64,000 bases of DNA, taken from the NCBI RefSeq assembly GCF_900141635.1, contig NZ_FSRH01000005.1:149505-213504 (forward strand). The letters are read 5' to 3'. Made by a program: the position numbers and the translations under genes. This document shows positions 16,836 to 26,237 of this stretch, in pieces. The first letter of the stretch is position 1. The number at the start of each line of letters is the position of its first letter. The notes beneath the pieces were generated by a model that was given only the letters and a program-made list of their open reading frames with translations, was not told the origin of the DNA and searched no databases. This DNA is from Peptoclostridium litorale DSM 5388. GTDB taxonomy: Bacteria; Bacillota; Clostridia; Peptostreptococcales; Peptostreptococcaceae.

Positions 16836-17402
16836 ATGAACAAACTTCAGGAGCTTTTGGATTACAATAAGAGTTTTGTGGAAAACAGTGAATATGAAAA
16901 ATACAGGACTACAAAATATCCGGAAAAAAAGATGGTAATACTTTCATGCATGGATACAAGGCTTACAGAGCTTCTTCCAAGGGCAATTGGAATTAAAAAT
17001 GGAGATGCAAAGTTTGTCAAAAATGCCGGAGCAGTTGTAACGCATCCGTTTGGAAGTATAATGAGAAGCATACTTGTGGCAATATACGAGCTGGGTTCAG
17101 AAGAGGTATTTGTAATAGGACATCATGGCTGCGGAATGAGCAACCTGAATTCTTCGGAAGTTATAAAAAAAATGGAGGAGAGGGGAGTGTCGAAAGACAC
17201 TCTGTTGACACTTGAATATTCTGGAATAGATATTGGAAGTTGGCTTCACGGATTCGACTGTGTAGTTGATTCGGTCAAAGAAAGCGTATCTGCAATAAAA
17301 AACCATCCTCTGATTCCAAAAGATGTGTCTGTGCATGGGCTTATAATGGATCCGGAAACCGGTGGAATAGAAGTGGTGGTAGACGGGTATATGGAAAAAT
17401 AA
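16836..17402 (+). CDS. Beta-class carbonic anhydrase
   Basis: The 188-residue protein interconverts CO2 and bicarbonate. Zinc ligands of the beta class are present: Cys38 and the Asp40-Arg42 pair in SCMDTRL, and a histidine and cysteine in GHHGCGM near 100-106. The C-terminus VSVHGLIMDPETGGIEVVV is typical of the short YtiB-like subgroup. Start ATG 16836 follows GAAAGGGGAA. It may be co-transcribed with the upstream methyltransferase gene; a palindromic terminator follows. Confidence 0.93.
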   Translation: MNKLQELLDYNKSFVENSEYEKYRTTKYPEKKMVILSCMDTRLTELLPRAIGIKNGDAKFVKNAGAVVTHPFGSIMRSILVAIYELGSEEVFVIGHHGCGMSNLNSSEVIKKMEERGVSKDTLLTLEYSGIDIGSWLHGFDCVVDSVKESVSAIKNHPLIPKDVSVHGLIMDPETGGIEVVVDGYMEK

Positions 17403-17421
17403 ATTGAATATCAATCTAAAT

Positions 17422-17449
17422 AAAGGGCGAATTCGCCCTTTATTTTTAT
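17422..17449. terminator. Palindromic terminator after the carbonic anhydrase gene
   Basis: AAAGGGCGAATTCGCCCTTT is a perfect dyad followed by ATTTTTA. Confidence 0.9.
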
Positions 17450-17653
17450 AGTCGTGTGAAAATGGGCGGTTGAATGATTGAATTTATATTGAAAAGGTAT
17501 AATATAAGGATGAAACAAATCAGCAGGGCAGAATTCGTAGTAAATAGGAACTGTTGAAAACTCGATCTCTTGAATGATACACTAATCGAAAATACAATGC
17601 GATTTTGTTGAAAATTATTGTTTTGTACGAAAATCAAAAAAGGGGGACGAAAT

Positions 17654-19684
17654 ATGAATATAAAAGGAAAGATTTCTTCGGCTATAATTTCAATGATACT
17701 GGTGTCTGTACTTATAACGGGAATGATTACTTACTTTAAGGCAACGGGTACGATAACAGGCATTACTCAAGAATCAATGGGACAAAACATAGGCACCAAT
17801 ATAAGAATAATTCAGTCCATAATAGAAAAGGAAAAGAGAAATGTATCGCTTATGGCAGAGCAAGATGAGATAGCCAGATTGCTCGAAATAAAAAACGCAG
17901 GCCAGGATTCGGAGGAATTGACGGCATATATAAATGGCAAGCTGTCTGAAATTTCAGATGAAGCTGGCAACCTGGAGCATATATTTGTCGCAGATTCTTC
18001 GAACACAATAGTCGCTGACAGCAATACAGATCTCATGGGTGCCGATCTTAGCGACAGAAACTACGCAAGAAGGGCACTAGAATCAGGGGAAGTAACTATA
18101 AGTGAGACTTTAAAGTCAAAAGCTACAGGAGCATATATATTGGCATTTGTGGCTCCGGTAAAAAATGGAAATTCGAATGTCATAGGCTTTGTTGGAACTG
18201 CAGTCTATGCAGAAAGCCTGATAAAATATCTTGCAGATGTCAAAATACTGGACTTTGAATCAAGCTATGCATATCTAGTTGATAAAACTTCGGCTATGAT
18301 ATACCATCCAACAAAAGACAAGATAGGCAAGCCTGTTGAAAACAGCATAATAAAAGGAGTTGTAGAAAGGGTTGAATCAGGCGAAAATGTAGGTACGGAG
18401 TCTGCAGAATATGACTACAAAGGTGAAAGAAAGATTTGCGTGTATAGCGTGATTCCAGAGACGGGATGGACACTCGTTTTGACAGGGAATATGTCAGAAA
18501 TAAAGGCCCCTGTTAACAGCATGGGAATGTATGTGGCCATAGTGGGCATTGCAGCTATATTTATATCGCTTGCAATAGGACTTGCAGTGTCAAAAAAAAT
18601 ATCCAGCCCTATACTCAAAATCACTGAGCTTATTGAAGAAACAGCACAATTGGACCTTGGTTCTGACGATAAATATGAGTATCTTAAAAATAACAAGGAT
18701 GAGACCGGAGTAATTGCAAATGCGACATTAAATACAAGGCGGGCGCTGAGAGAGATGGCACAAAGACTAATAACGGTGTCTAAAGAGATATATGTAAACG
18801 CAGAAAAAGCCGACAGGTATTCGGTTGTCATGGAGAAAAATGCTCAAGAAAATTCAGTAACGACCCAGCAGCTTTCAGCGGGAATGGAAGAGACTGCGGC
18901 ATCTACAGAGGAGATAACGGCTTCGATAGAAGAAGTGAACTCAAATGTGTCAATAATAGCTGAAAAGACTAGAGACGGCGCGCAGGTTTCAAACCAGATA
19001 ATAAAAAGGGCTACAGAACTTAAAGAAGAAGCCATGAAATCCACACAAAACGCCAAGAGCATATATGATGATGTGAAGGGTGAAGTAGAAAATGCCATAG
19101 AAGAGTCAAGAAGAATATCGCAGATAAACATACTTACAGATACTATTTTGGGTATAACAGCCCAGACAAACCTTTTGGCGCTTAATGCGGCAATAGAAGC
19201 GGCAAGAGCAGGAGAAGCTGGAAAGGGGTTTGCGGTTGTTGCGGATGAGATAAGAAAACTGGCGGAGGAATCTTCAAAGACAGCTGTCGGGATACAAGAC
19301 ATTGCATCTGGAGTTTATTCTTCTGTTGGAAATATGAAAGACAATTCAGAGGCGCTACTTAAATTTATAGAAGAAAAGGTGCTTGTGGATTATGAAAAAT
19401 TTATAGGTGTCAGCGAACAGTACGACAAAGATGCACATACAGTAAATTCGATAATGGCTGAATTTGACAAGGCGGCAGAGCAGCTGGATGTATCTATATC
19501 GAGCATAGCCATAGCTATAAATGAGGTTGCCGCCACAGTTGGCGAAGGAGCTAGAGGCATTCAGGATATAGCAGAAAAAACAGCTGAAATAGTCGAAAAC
19601 AGCATTGGAGTGTCAAAAATAGCGGATGAAAACATTGGAAGCGCAAGGAATCTCCAAAGCCTCGTAGACAGGTTTAAAATATAG
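17654..19684 (+). CDS. Methyl-accepting chemotaxis protein with extracellular Cache domain
   Basis: The 676-residue receptor has an N-terminal membrane helix (~8-30), an extracellular sensor region (~31-290) with Cache-type features ([42 protein letters not shown]), a second helix (~292-316), a HAMP domain and the cytoplasmic signalling hairpin whose tip holds [20 protein letters not shown]. It should pass ligand binding to CheA/CheW, which are not in the window. ATG at 17654 is chosen for the AAAAGGGGGACG ribosome site; an upstream in-frame codon at 17618 would include that site in the coding region. The ligand is unknown. Confidence 0.93.
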   Translation: MNIKGKISSAIISMILVSVLITGMITYFKATGTITGITQESMGQNIGTNIRIIQSIIEKEKRNVSLMAEQDEIARLLEIKNAGQDSEELTAYINGKLSEISDEAGNLEHIFVADSSNTIVADSNTDLMGADLSDRNYARRALESGEVTISETLKSKATGAYILAFVAPVKNGNSNVIGFVGTAVYAESLIKYLADVKILDFESSYAYLVDKTSAMIYHPTKDKIGKPVENSIIKGVVERVESGENVGTESAEYDYKGERKICVYSVIPETGWTLVLTGNMSEIKAPVNSMGMYVAIVGIAAIFISLAIGLAVSKKISSPILKITELIEETAQLDLGSDDKYEYLKNNKDETGVIANATLNTRRALREMAQRLITVSKEIYVNAEKADRYSVVMEKNAQENSVTTQQLSAGMEETAASTEEITASIEEVNSNVSIIAEKTRDGAQVSNQIIKRATELKEEAMKSTQNAKSIYDDVKGEVENAIEESRRISQINILTDTILGITAQTNLLALNAAIEAARAGEAGKGFAVVADEIRKLAEESSKTAVGIQDIASGVYSSVGNMKDNSEALLKFIEEKVLVDYEKFIGVSEQYDKDAHTVNSIMAEFDKAAEQLDVSISSIAIAINEVAATVGEGARGIQDIAEKTAEIVENSIGVSKIADENIGSARNLQSLVDRFKI

Positions 19685-19692
19685 TCAATTAT

Positions 19693-19728
19693 AAGCCCCC
19701 AAACAAAATCACTTTTGGGGGCTTTATT
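19693..19728 (+). terminator. Terminator after the first chemoreceptor gene
   Basis: AAGCCCCCAAA pairs with TTTGGGGGCTT and runs into TATTTG. Confidence 0.88.
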
Positions 19729-19839
19729 TGAGTTTTGGCAAATCAATCTGTGAATATTGTTTTGTATGTAATATAATTGAATATATTAGATATACAAATT
19801 GTTTTATAGGTTGTCGATTATGTAAACGGGGGGATTAAA

Positions 19840-21618
19840 TTGAAAACTAATGAAAAACTGGCACTGCTCAGAAAAAAGATGAAAAAAAAGGGATTGGATG
19901 CGTATATAATTCCAAGTTCGGACCCTCATAAGAGCGAATATGTTACAAAGCGATATGAATCCAGGAAGTGGCTTTCGGGTTTCACGGGTTCAGCAGGAAC
20001 GCTTGTCGTAACTGCAGAGGAAAGCGGGCTTTGGACTGACGGAAGATATTACATACAGGCTGAGGAGGAACTTTCAGGAAGCGATATAAAGCTTTTCAAG
20101 ATGATGCAGCCGGGAGTTCCTTCGTATACGGATTGGATTTGTAGCAGGCTTGATTCAGGCTCATGCGTAGGGTTTGACAGCGGTGTATTTTCTGTAGACG
20201 AAGTTAAAAGGATGAATAAAAAATTTTCGCCGTCTAAAATTAGAATAAATGGAGAACATGATCTTTTAGATGAGATATGGGAGGATAGGCCGCAGCTTCC
20301 GACAAATGAAATATTTGTGCATGAGTTAAAATATGCAGGCTTGTCGCCAGTTCAAAAGCTGGAAAAGGTAAGAACTAAAATGTCCGAATCAGGGACTGAC
20401 TGCTACATAATGTCATCGCTTCACGACATAGCGTGGCTTTTCAACCTCAGAGGCCATGATGTGAAAAACAATCCTGTATTCATGGCGTATGCAATTATAG
20501 AAAAAGAAAAGGCTGTATTGTTTGTTGAAAAGAAAAAAATTACTGAAAGCGTTAAAAATCACCTTGATGAAAATGGCGTGGAAGTAAAGGGGTACTCGAA
20601 AATTGAAAAAGCCATAAAAAATATAGATGGGAAGAACACTGTATTTTTTGACCCTAAAAAGGTGAGCTGGAGACTGTATGACATACTTCCGAAAACATGC
20701 AAAGCTCTAAATGGGGAAGACATAGTAGAGAATATGAAGGCGGTAAAGAGCGAGAGCGAGATTCGAAACATAAGAAACTGCCAGGTAAGAGATGCGGTTG
20801 CCATGGCGAAATTTTTATATTGGATTGATGCCAATGTAGGAAAAGAGGAAATGAGCGAAATATCGGTGTCTGACAAACTCGAGGAGCTTAGAAGGCAGCA
20901 GGAGCTATTCGTTGGAACAAGCTTTGACACCATATGCGCATACAAAGAGCACGCGGCTAAGATGCACTACAGTGCAAGTGAAAGCAGCCAATACACACTT
21001 GCCAAAGAAGGGTTTTTACTTGTGGACTCTGGAGGTCAGTACCTCGACGGTACCACTGATATCACAAGGACAATAGCTCTTGGAAATCTCACAGATGAGC
21101 AAAAAAGGGACTTCACACTTGTGCTTAAAGGGCATATTGCGCTTGCAAATGTTAAATTCCTGTACGGGGCTACGGGGACAAATATAGACATAATTGCAAG
21201 GCAGCCAATGTGGAAAGAGGGAATAGACTACAAATGCGGTACAGGACACGGGATTGGATATTTCCTGAGTGTTCATGAAGGTCCTCAAAGAATAAGCCAA
21301 ATTATGAACAATACAGTGCTTGAAGAGGGCATGCTTTTGACTAACGAGCCGGGCATATACAGGGAAGGGAGCCATGGAATAAGAACCGAAAACACACTCC
21401 TTGTAAAAAGAGCCCAAAAGACTGAGTTTGGGCAGTTCATGGAATTTGAGACAATATCGTATTGTCCTATAGACATAAGGGCTGTAGAGGCAAACATGCT
21501 TTCTGAAGATGAGAAAAAATGGCTGAATTCATACCACAAAATGGTTTACGACAATATTGAAGTATACTTAGATGAAGATGAGAAAAAATGGCTTGAGGAC
21601 ATGACAAGGGAAATATAG
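19840..21618 (+). CDS. Xaa-Pro aminopeptidase, M24B family
   Basis: The 592-residue enzyme removes an N-terminal residue from peptides with proline in second position. It has the long APP layout: two creatinase-like N-terminal domains and a C-terminal pita-bread domain. Metal-site motifs are visible: the two Asp in DSGGQYLDGTTDITR, the His in TGHGIGYFLSVHEGP, the Glu in TNEPGIYREGSHGIR, and the Glu in MEFETISYCP. No signal peptide is present, so it works in the cytoplasm, consistent with peptide use by an amino-acid fermenter. The start is TTG 19840 after a weak GGGGG site. A bidirectional terminator separates it from comFB. Confidence 0.94.
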   Translation: MKTNEKLALLRKKMKKKGLDAYIIPSSDPHKSEYVTKRYESRKWLSGFTGSAGTLVVTAEESGLWTDGRYYIQAEEELSGSDIKLFKMMQPGVPSYTDWICSRLDSGSCVGFDSGVFSVDEVKRMNKKFSPSKIRINGEHDLLDEIWEDRPQLPTNEIFVHELKYAGLSPVQKLEKVRTKMSESGTDCYIMSSLHDIAWLFNLRGHDVKNNPVFMAYAIIEKEKAVLFVEKKKITESVKNHLDENGVEVKGYSKIEKAIKNIDGKNTVFFDPKKVSWRLYDILPKTCKALNGEDIVENMKAVKSESEIRNIRNCQVRDAVAMAKFLYWIDANVGKEEMSEISVSDKLEELRRQQELFVGTSFDTICAYKEHAAKMHYSASESSQYTLAKEGFLLVDSGGQYLDGTTDITRTIALGNLTDEQKRDFTLVLKGHIALANVKFLYGATGTNIDIIARQPMWKEGIDYKCGTGHGIGYFLSVHEGPQRISQIMNNTVLEEGMLLTNEPGIYREGSHGIRTENTLLVKRAQKTEFGQFMEFETISYCPIDIRAVEANMLSEDEKKWLNSYHKMVYDNIEVYLDEDEKKWLEDMTREI

Positions 21619-21697
21619 CATCGATGATTTTAAGTTTAAGAATTTATTCAAAGTGGAATATGGAATGATCATGTGTATTTAATATTCTACAAAACTG

Positions 21698-21740
21698 AGA
21701 AAAGGAAGGCGCTATTGTAAATTCAAGCCTTCCTTTTTCT
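21698..21740. terminator. Bidirectional terminator between pepP-like gene and comFB
   Basis: AGAAAAGGAAGGC at 21698-21710 pairs with GCCTTCCTTTTTCT at 21727-21740. A- and T-rich ends on both strands suit the two convergent genes. Confidence 0.85.
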
Positions 21741-21750
21741 GTGTTTGATT

Positions 21751-22020
21751 TTATTCTTCATCATGTTTTGGATTGGAACTTACTATTGTGACAGCAGTGG
21801 TGAGCTCCTTCAATACATCGGCTTCAAACTGTTTTGAAAGAGACTTTACCTTATTGAACGCCTCGCCCCGTTTAGTGCGTACATATAAAGGTTGCATGTG
21901 GTTGAGCGCTAAAGCTTTCACGTCATCCATACAATTTTGACATGTGCAGATATTAGGGTGGTGTATGAGGACTTTTGGCAGTAGAATGTCAACCACTATT
22001 TCCATGTAATTCTTAATCAT
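21751..22020 (-). CDS. comFB: ComFB family protein
   Basis: This 89-residue protein has the ComFB core: CTCQNC near residues 27-32 (likely zinc-binding), DDVKALALNHMQPLYV directly after, and the RGEAFNKV helix. In Bacillus comFB sits in the late competence operon comF; here it is a lone gene with its own promoter. Members of this family, such as cyanobacterial CdgR, have been reported to bind cyclic di-nucleotides. That fits a possible link to the chemoreceptor next door and to the GGDEF-EAL protein elsewhere in the window, but the link is inference. ATG at 22020 has GAGGAGA upstream. Confidence 0.85.
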   Translation of the reverse strand: MIKNYMEIVVDILLPKVLIHHPNICTCQNCMDDVKALALNHMQPLYVRTKRGEAFNKVKSLSKQFEADVLKELTTAVTIVSSNPKHDEE

Positions 22021-22055
22021 AAAGAATCTCCTCGTCTCAAAGTAGCATTGGTTAA

Positions 22056-22084
22056 ATTATACACATTCATGTAAAAAATGTAAA
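22056..22084 (-). promoter_or_regulatory. Promoter of comFB
   Basis: Read on the minus strand, TTTACA (22084-22079) and TATAAT (22061-22056) have a 17-base spacer, about 35 bases before the start codon. Confidence 0.75.
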
Positions 22085-22582
22085 ATAAATTTATATTATG
22101 ACTTAAACTTATTATAAGGCATAGAATTGCAAGGTTAAAGTTTTTGATTATGTAGCTAGAAGTTGCATTTATAAAAATGATGGAGATTTAATTCGATTAT
22201 GGAAGTGGAGCACATGGTGGAAACGGGAGCGATAATGATAAAAAAATAACTAACATTGCCAGTGACCATAATCTGATTGAATATGCCACACAAGACAAAA
22301 TAATACATTGTAAAACAAAGTAAAATGCAAAGTGTTTTAAAATGACAAAAAGATATTCTAAAGTGTATTTGAAATAAAAAAAGTGTATAATAATACTATG
22401 GATTAATTTTGGATAATTAAAAATATTTATTGTAATAGGAGTTTTTTCAATTGGGAATTATATTATTGGATTTAAAAACCTATCGGAAGGAGGACTTGGG
22501 CATTATTTTTGTTTAAATGCTATTATATGTGGGTTAAAATAATGACATGAAAATTATTTGTAGTAGGTGAAGGAGGACTAGC
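22085..22582. other. Long gene-free stretch between comFB and the second chemoreceptor
   Basis: The region is AT-rich. A TATAAT at 22386-22391 could be a -10 element, but no good -35 lies at the right distance. Two short frames were seen: 16 codons from ATG 22199 and 21 codons from TTG 22451, the latter with ATAGGAG about 10 bases upstream. No riboswitch or sigma-28 type promoter was recognised. Confidence 0.35.
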
Positions 22583-24601
22583 ATGGGCAGGGGTAGTAAA
22601 TTTAAAATGAGTGGAATAAGGGCAAAGCTTATAGCATATGTGCTTTTATCAATAATAATTCCGCTTGGGATATATGGATATTTTTCATATAACAAGGCAT
22701 ATGAATTGCTTGAAGACAAGCTCATAATCACAAGTCAGCAGACAATAAGCGAGACTGAAAAGCAGATAGACATGCTCGTAAACGATATGAAATATCAGCT
22801 TATGGCTTTGGCTGAAAACTCTGACATGAAAAATGTATACACTACAAAGGACCCTCTGATGGAGCTGGGTGCCAGAAATATTCTGGATGTAACAGAACGT
22901 CAAAATCCGAATATACTGGGTCTTTACATAGGTTTTATAGACGGACAGACATACCTTTACCCGGGGCCGGTTCCGGAAGGGTACGACCCTAGGACTAGGC
23001 AGTGGTACAAGGATGCAAATTCGTCGCCTCAGGAAGTTGTGGTTAGTGAGCCTTATGTGGATGCATTTACTGGAAAGATGGTAATAACCGTTTCGAAGAC
23101 GGTATATGACGATGCAGGAGATTTTGTAGGCGTTGTGGCGGCAGATGTGGACCTTTCTGACATATCTGAAAGGCTCGGTAAAACCAAGATAGGAAGGAAT
23201 GGCTATGCTTATCTTATCTCGGCCGAGGGAATCACAGTTGCCCATAGAGATGCTGAGCTGATAGGAACAGAGGAGCTTACAAAGCTTAGTTTCTGGGAAA
23301 ATGCAAAGGCAAATGAATCTGGATTTGACAGATATGAATACAATGGCAAAGAAAAACTCGTTGCATATGCTACAAATAAGCAGACTGGATGGAAGATATT
23401 TGCGGCAATGGAAGAGCTGGAGCTTCTAGAGGATACAAATGTAATAAAGAACTTTGCGCTTATAGCTCTTTTAATAGGAGCGATAGCTGCTGTTGTAATA
23501 TCGCTTACTGTTGCTAACAGTGTTGCAAAGCCTCTAGCAGCAGGAGTTGGGTATCTTAAGAATATGGCAGTTGGAGACTTCACGACTGAAATATCTAATG
23601 AGCATATATCGAGGAAGGATGAGATAGGAGAGATAACTAGGGCTATAAGCAGCCTTCAGGAGGATCTTAAGCTTCTCATAGGAAATATAAAGGGTTCTAC
23701 AAGTACAGTTGGAGAATCTGCTACGACGCTTTCTGACATATCGCTACAGTCTACGCAGTCTGCGGAGGAAGTTGCAAAGACCATTGAGGAGATAGCAAAA
23801 GGAGCGGAAGAAGAGGCATCATATACAGAAAAAGGTGCGGTTCAGATGAATGAGATGTCGATTGCAATAGAAGGAGTTTCAGGAAAGACATCTGAAATGG
23901 GAGGAATTTCACAGGCAACTGGGGGCATGGCTAAAAAAGGTATAGACATAGTCAAAGACCTCATAGAAAAAAATGAGCAGAATATAACTGCAACCCATGA
24001 AGTCGACAAGATAGTAAACAAGGTTGCAAACGACATAGCCGGAATAGGCGGAATACTGGAGACTATAGTTTCGATAGCGGAGCAGACTAACCTTCTGGCT
24101 CTCAATGCGAATATAGAGGCTGCAAGAGCAGGCGAGCAGGGCAGGGGATTTGCGGTGGTAGCTGAGGAGGTCAGGAAACTTTCTGAAGAGTCCTCAAAAT
24201 CTGCTGAAGAGATAAGAGGGATAATAACTCAGATACAAAATGGTACTGAAGAGGCTATAAAGGCCATGAAAATTTCGGACGAAGCAGTAAAAGAACAGAG
24301 CATTACAGTTGAACACACAAACGAGGTGTTTTCTGGAATATCGGATTCTATAGAAAAGCTTGTAGACCACATAAAGGAAATTGAATCCGACATGGTAAAT
24401 ATGACAAGGCAAAAAGAGCAACTTGAAGAAGTCATACACAACGTGGCTTCGGCAGCTGAGGAATCATCTGCAGCGGCAGAAGAGGTGTCGGCTGCTACAG
24501 AGGAGCAGCTTGCATCGATGCAGGAACTTTCAAGCAGTGCGCAGGGGCTGGAAACACTGGCTCACAAGCTTGGAGAGCAGGTGGGAAGATTTAAAATATA
24601 A
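22583..24601 (+). CDS. Methyl-accepting chemotaxis protein, dCache type with amino-acid motif
   Basis: The 672-residue receptor has a membrane helix at ~16-33, an extracellular double-Cache domain, a second helix near 290-310, HAMP, and the signalling tip [20 protein letters not shown]. The distal sensor pocket holds Tyr134, Arg139, Trp141, Tyr142, Tyr158, Asp160 and Asp188, which fits the spacing of the dCache_1AA motif that binds the amino and carboxyl groups of amino acids in receptors such as PctA. It is therefore likely to sense amino acids. ATG 22583 follows GGTGAAGGAGG. It is not closely similar to the other receptor in its sensor part. Confidence 0.93.
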   Translation: MGRGSKFKMSGIRAKLIAYVLLSIIIPLGIYGYFSYNKAYELLEDKLIITSQQTISETEKQIDMLVNDMKYQLMALAENSDMKNVYTTKDPLMELGARNILDVTERQNPNILGLYIGFIDGQTYLYPGPVPEGYDPRTRQWYKDANSSPQEVVVSEPYVDAFTGKMVITVSKTVYDDAGDFVGVVAADVDLSDISERLGKTKIGRNGYAYLISAEGITVAHRDAELIGTEELTKLSFWENAKANESGFDRYEYNGKEKLVAYATNKQTGWKIFAAMEELELLEDTNVIKNFALIALLIGAIAAVVISLTVANSVAKPLAAGVGYLKNMAVGDFTTEISNEHISRKDEIGEITRAISSLQEDLKLLIGNIKGSTSTVGESATTLSDISLQSTQSAEEVAKTIEEIAKGAEEEASYTEKGAVQMNEMSIAIEGVSGKTSEMGGISQATGGMAKKGIDIVKDLIEKNEQNITATHEVDKIVNKVANDIAGIGGILETIVSIAEQTNLLALNANIEAARAGEQGRGFAVVAEEVRKLSEESSKSAEEIRGIITQIQNGTEEAIKAMKISDEAVKEQSITVEHTNEVFSGISDSIEKLVDHIKEIESDMVNMTRQKEQLEEVIHNVASAAEESSAAAEEVSAATEEQLASMQELSSSAQGLETLAHKLGEQVGRFKI

Positions 24602-24605
24602 TAGC

Positions 24606-24653
24606 ATGCATAAAAAATATCCGGCTGAATTCAGCCGGATATTTTTTATGCAT
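24606..24653. terminator. Perfect 48-base palindrome, terminator after the second chemoreceptor
   Basis: Bases 24606-24629 are the exact reverse complement of 24630-24653; the core is CCGGCTGAATTCAGCCGG flanked by A6 and T6 tracts and ATGCAT ends. It should terminate in both directions. Confidence 0.85.
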
Positions 24654-25018
24654 TTTAACACTTGAACATTTTGAATTAGAGTTTTGTTGGACGGAAGCAA
24701 TGGTATACGAATATCTACTGGGCAATAATAAAGGTATAGATAAATTTTATAAGCACATATTCTAGTATTAAAAATACAAATTTTACAAAAAAAATGTTTG
24801 GATATAAAATTAGTGATATAGAGTTCAACAAGATAATGAATAAAAAATGAATTTCATATGGACAGTGTTGACGTTGTAAGACTTGGCTAAAGGGCTATTG
24901 GCTTAGAGTCGGTTTTGTAAGGGTTTTTTTATGCGATTGCATTTGGACTTGCAATGGGATTTTCAACGCCTGCAGACAAGCTTATATGAAGATTTTAACA
25001 ATATGATGGGGTGAGCAA
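24654..25018. other. Gene-free region upstream of the double-cubane protein gene
   Basis: It is AT-rich, with a G-richer patch at 24880-24930. A 27-codon frame runs from ATG 24931 to TGA 25012-25014 with GTAAGGG 7 bases before it, ending just before the next start. No convincing promoter was found: TTGACG at 24868 lacks a matching -10. Confidence 0.3.
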
Positions 25019-26173
25019 ATGGTGAAAAGTCTACCAGAAATATTCGATGGCTTCAGCGATGCCAGAAAAGAAGGATTTTTGAAAGTTAAAGAGCTTAAGG
25101 AAAGCGGTAAAAACGTAGTGGGAATATTTTGCACGTACACGCCAAAAGAGCTTATAATTGCGGCTGATGCAATAGCTGTTGGGCTTTGCGGAACAAGCGA
25201 GGACCCCATCCCGGCTGCTGAAAAAGAGCTTCCAAGAAACCTTTGTCCGCTTATAAAGTCAAGCTACGGGTTTGCACTTACAGACCAATGTCCATACACT
25301 TATTTTTCAGACCTTTTGGTGGGAGAGACCACGTGCGACGGCAAGAAGAAGATGTATGAGCTTTTGGGTGATATGAAGCCTATGCACATAATGCAGCTTC
25401 CGCAAAACTACAATGACAAAGAGTCTTTTGACATGTGGGAGAGCGAAATTATGAAGCTTAAAGAGAGAATGGAAGAGCAATTCGGCGTTAAGATAACTGA
25501 CGAGAAGATAAGAGCTGCCATAAGACTTGTAAATGAAGAGAGAAAGGTAACTAAGGAATTTTATGAACTGTCGCTGCTGAACCCTCCTCCACTGAAGGGG
25601 CTTGACATGCAAAAAACGCTCGAGGGAATAAAATTCAAGTTTGAAAGGACTCAGATAATAGACGAGCTTAAAGCGCTTACCAAGAAGGTAAAGTCGGAAT
25701 ATGAGGCGGGGCACAGGCCTGTACCTGAAGACGCACCGAGGATACTTGTAACTGGATGTCCTCTAGGCGGGGTTGCAGACAAGGTCATCAAGGCCGTAGA
25801 AGACAGCGGCGGCGTAGTGGTATGCTATGAAAACTGCGGGGGTGTAAAGTCTAATGAAAGGCTTGTGGACGAGAGCAAAGACCCTTATGAGGCTATTGCT
25901 GAAAAGTATATTTCAATACCTTGCTCGGTAATGTCTCCTAATGACGACAGAATGGAACTTCTTTCTGAAATGGTTGAAAAATACAATATAGACGGAGTTG
26001 TTGAGATAATACTTCAGGCGTGCCATACGTATAATGTTGAGACTATAGAGGTTAAAAAGCGTGTGAACGGAAAGCATGGGCTTCCATACCTTTGCCTTGA
26101 GACTGACTACTCAAAATCCGATACTGGGCAGATACTTACGCGTATAGGTGCTTTCATTGAAATGATGGGATAA
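25019..26173 (+). CDS. 2-hydroxyacyl-CoA dehydratase D-family protein, YjiM/double-cubane cluster type
   Basis: The 384-residue protein belongs to the HgdB/BcrB/YjiM family. Conserved Cys-containing motifs are GIFCTYTPKELIIAADAIAV near 38-57, LPRNLCPLIKSSYGFAL near 72, DQCPYTYFSDL, TGCPLGGVADKV near 244, YENCGGVKSNERLVDE near 268, and ILQACHTYNVE near 328. Single-subunit members of this type hold a double-cubane [8Fe-9S] cluster and are fired by an ATP-dependent activator (YjiL/HgdC type), usually encoded next door. No activator gene or CoA transferase is beside it here. It may therefore be a small-molecule reductase rather than a true dehydratase. ATG 25019 follows GATGGGGTGAG. Confidence 0.85.
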   Translation: MVKSLPEIFDGFSDARKEGFLKVKELKESGKNVVGIFCTYTPKELIIAADAIAVGLCGTSEDPIPAAEKELPRNLCPLIKSSYGFALTDQCPYTYFSDLLVGETTCDGKKKMYELLGDMKPMHIMQLPQNYNDKESFDMWESEIMKLKERMEEQFGVKITDEKIRAAIRLVNEERKVTKEFYELSLLNPPPLKGLDMQKTLEGIKFKFERTQIIDELKALTKKVKSEYEAGHRPVPEDAPRILVTGCPLGGVADKVIKAVEDSGGVVVCYENCGGVKSNERLVDESKDPYEAIAEKYISIPCSVMSPNDDRMELLSEMVEKYNIDGVVEIILQACHTYNVETIEVKKRVNGKHGLPYLCLETDYSKSDTGQILTRIGAFIEMMG

Positions 26174-26196
26174 TACAAAGCTCTTTTTACATTATA

Positions 26197-26234
26197 AAAA
26201 CAGGCATTCAAACCTTTGTTTGAATGCCTGTTTT
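26197..26234. terminator. Bidirectional terminator, convergent genes
   Basis: AAAACAGGCATTCAAAC pairs perfectly with GTTTGAATGCCTGTTTT across 4 bases, serving the plus-strand gene to the left and the minus-strand SLH gene to the right. Confidence 0.92.
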
Positions 26235-26237
26235 AGA

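Noticed and set aside
17470..17503. Promoter for the first chemoreceptor gene (TATAAT at 17498-17503)
   Set aside because: No -35 element lies at 16-18 bases; the nearest TTGAAT motifs are 14 or 22 bases away.
22199..22249. 16-codon frame in the comFB-chemoreceptor spacer
   Set aside because: The ribosome site is too far and there is no further support.
24868..24900. TTGACG as promoter of the double-cubane gene
   Set aside because: No -10-like sequence at the right distance.
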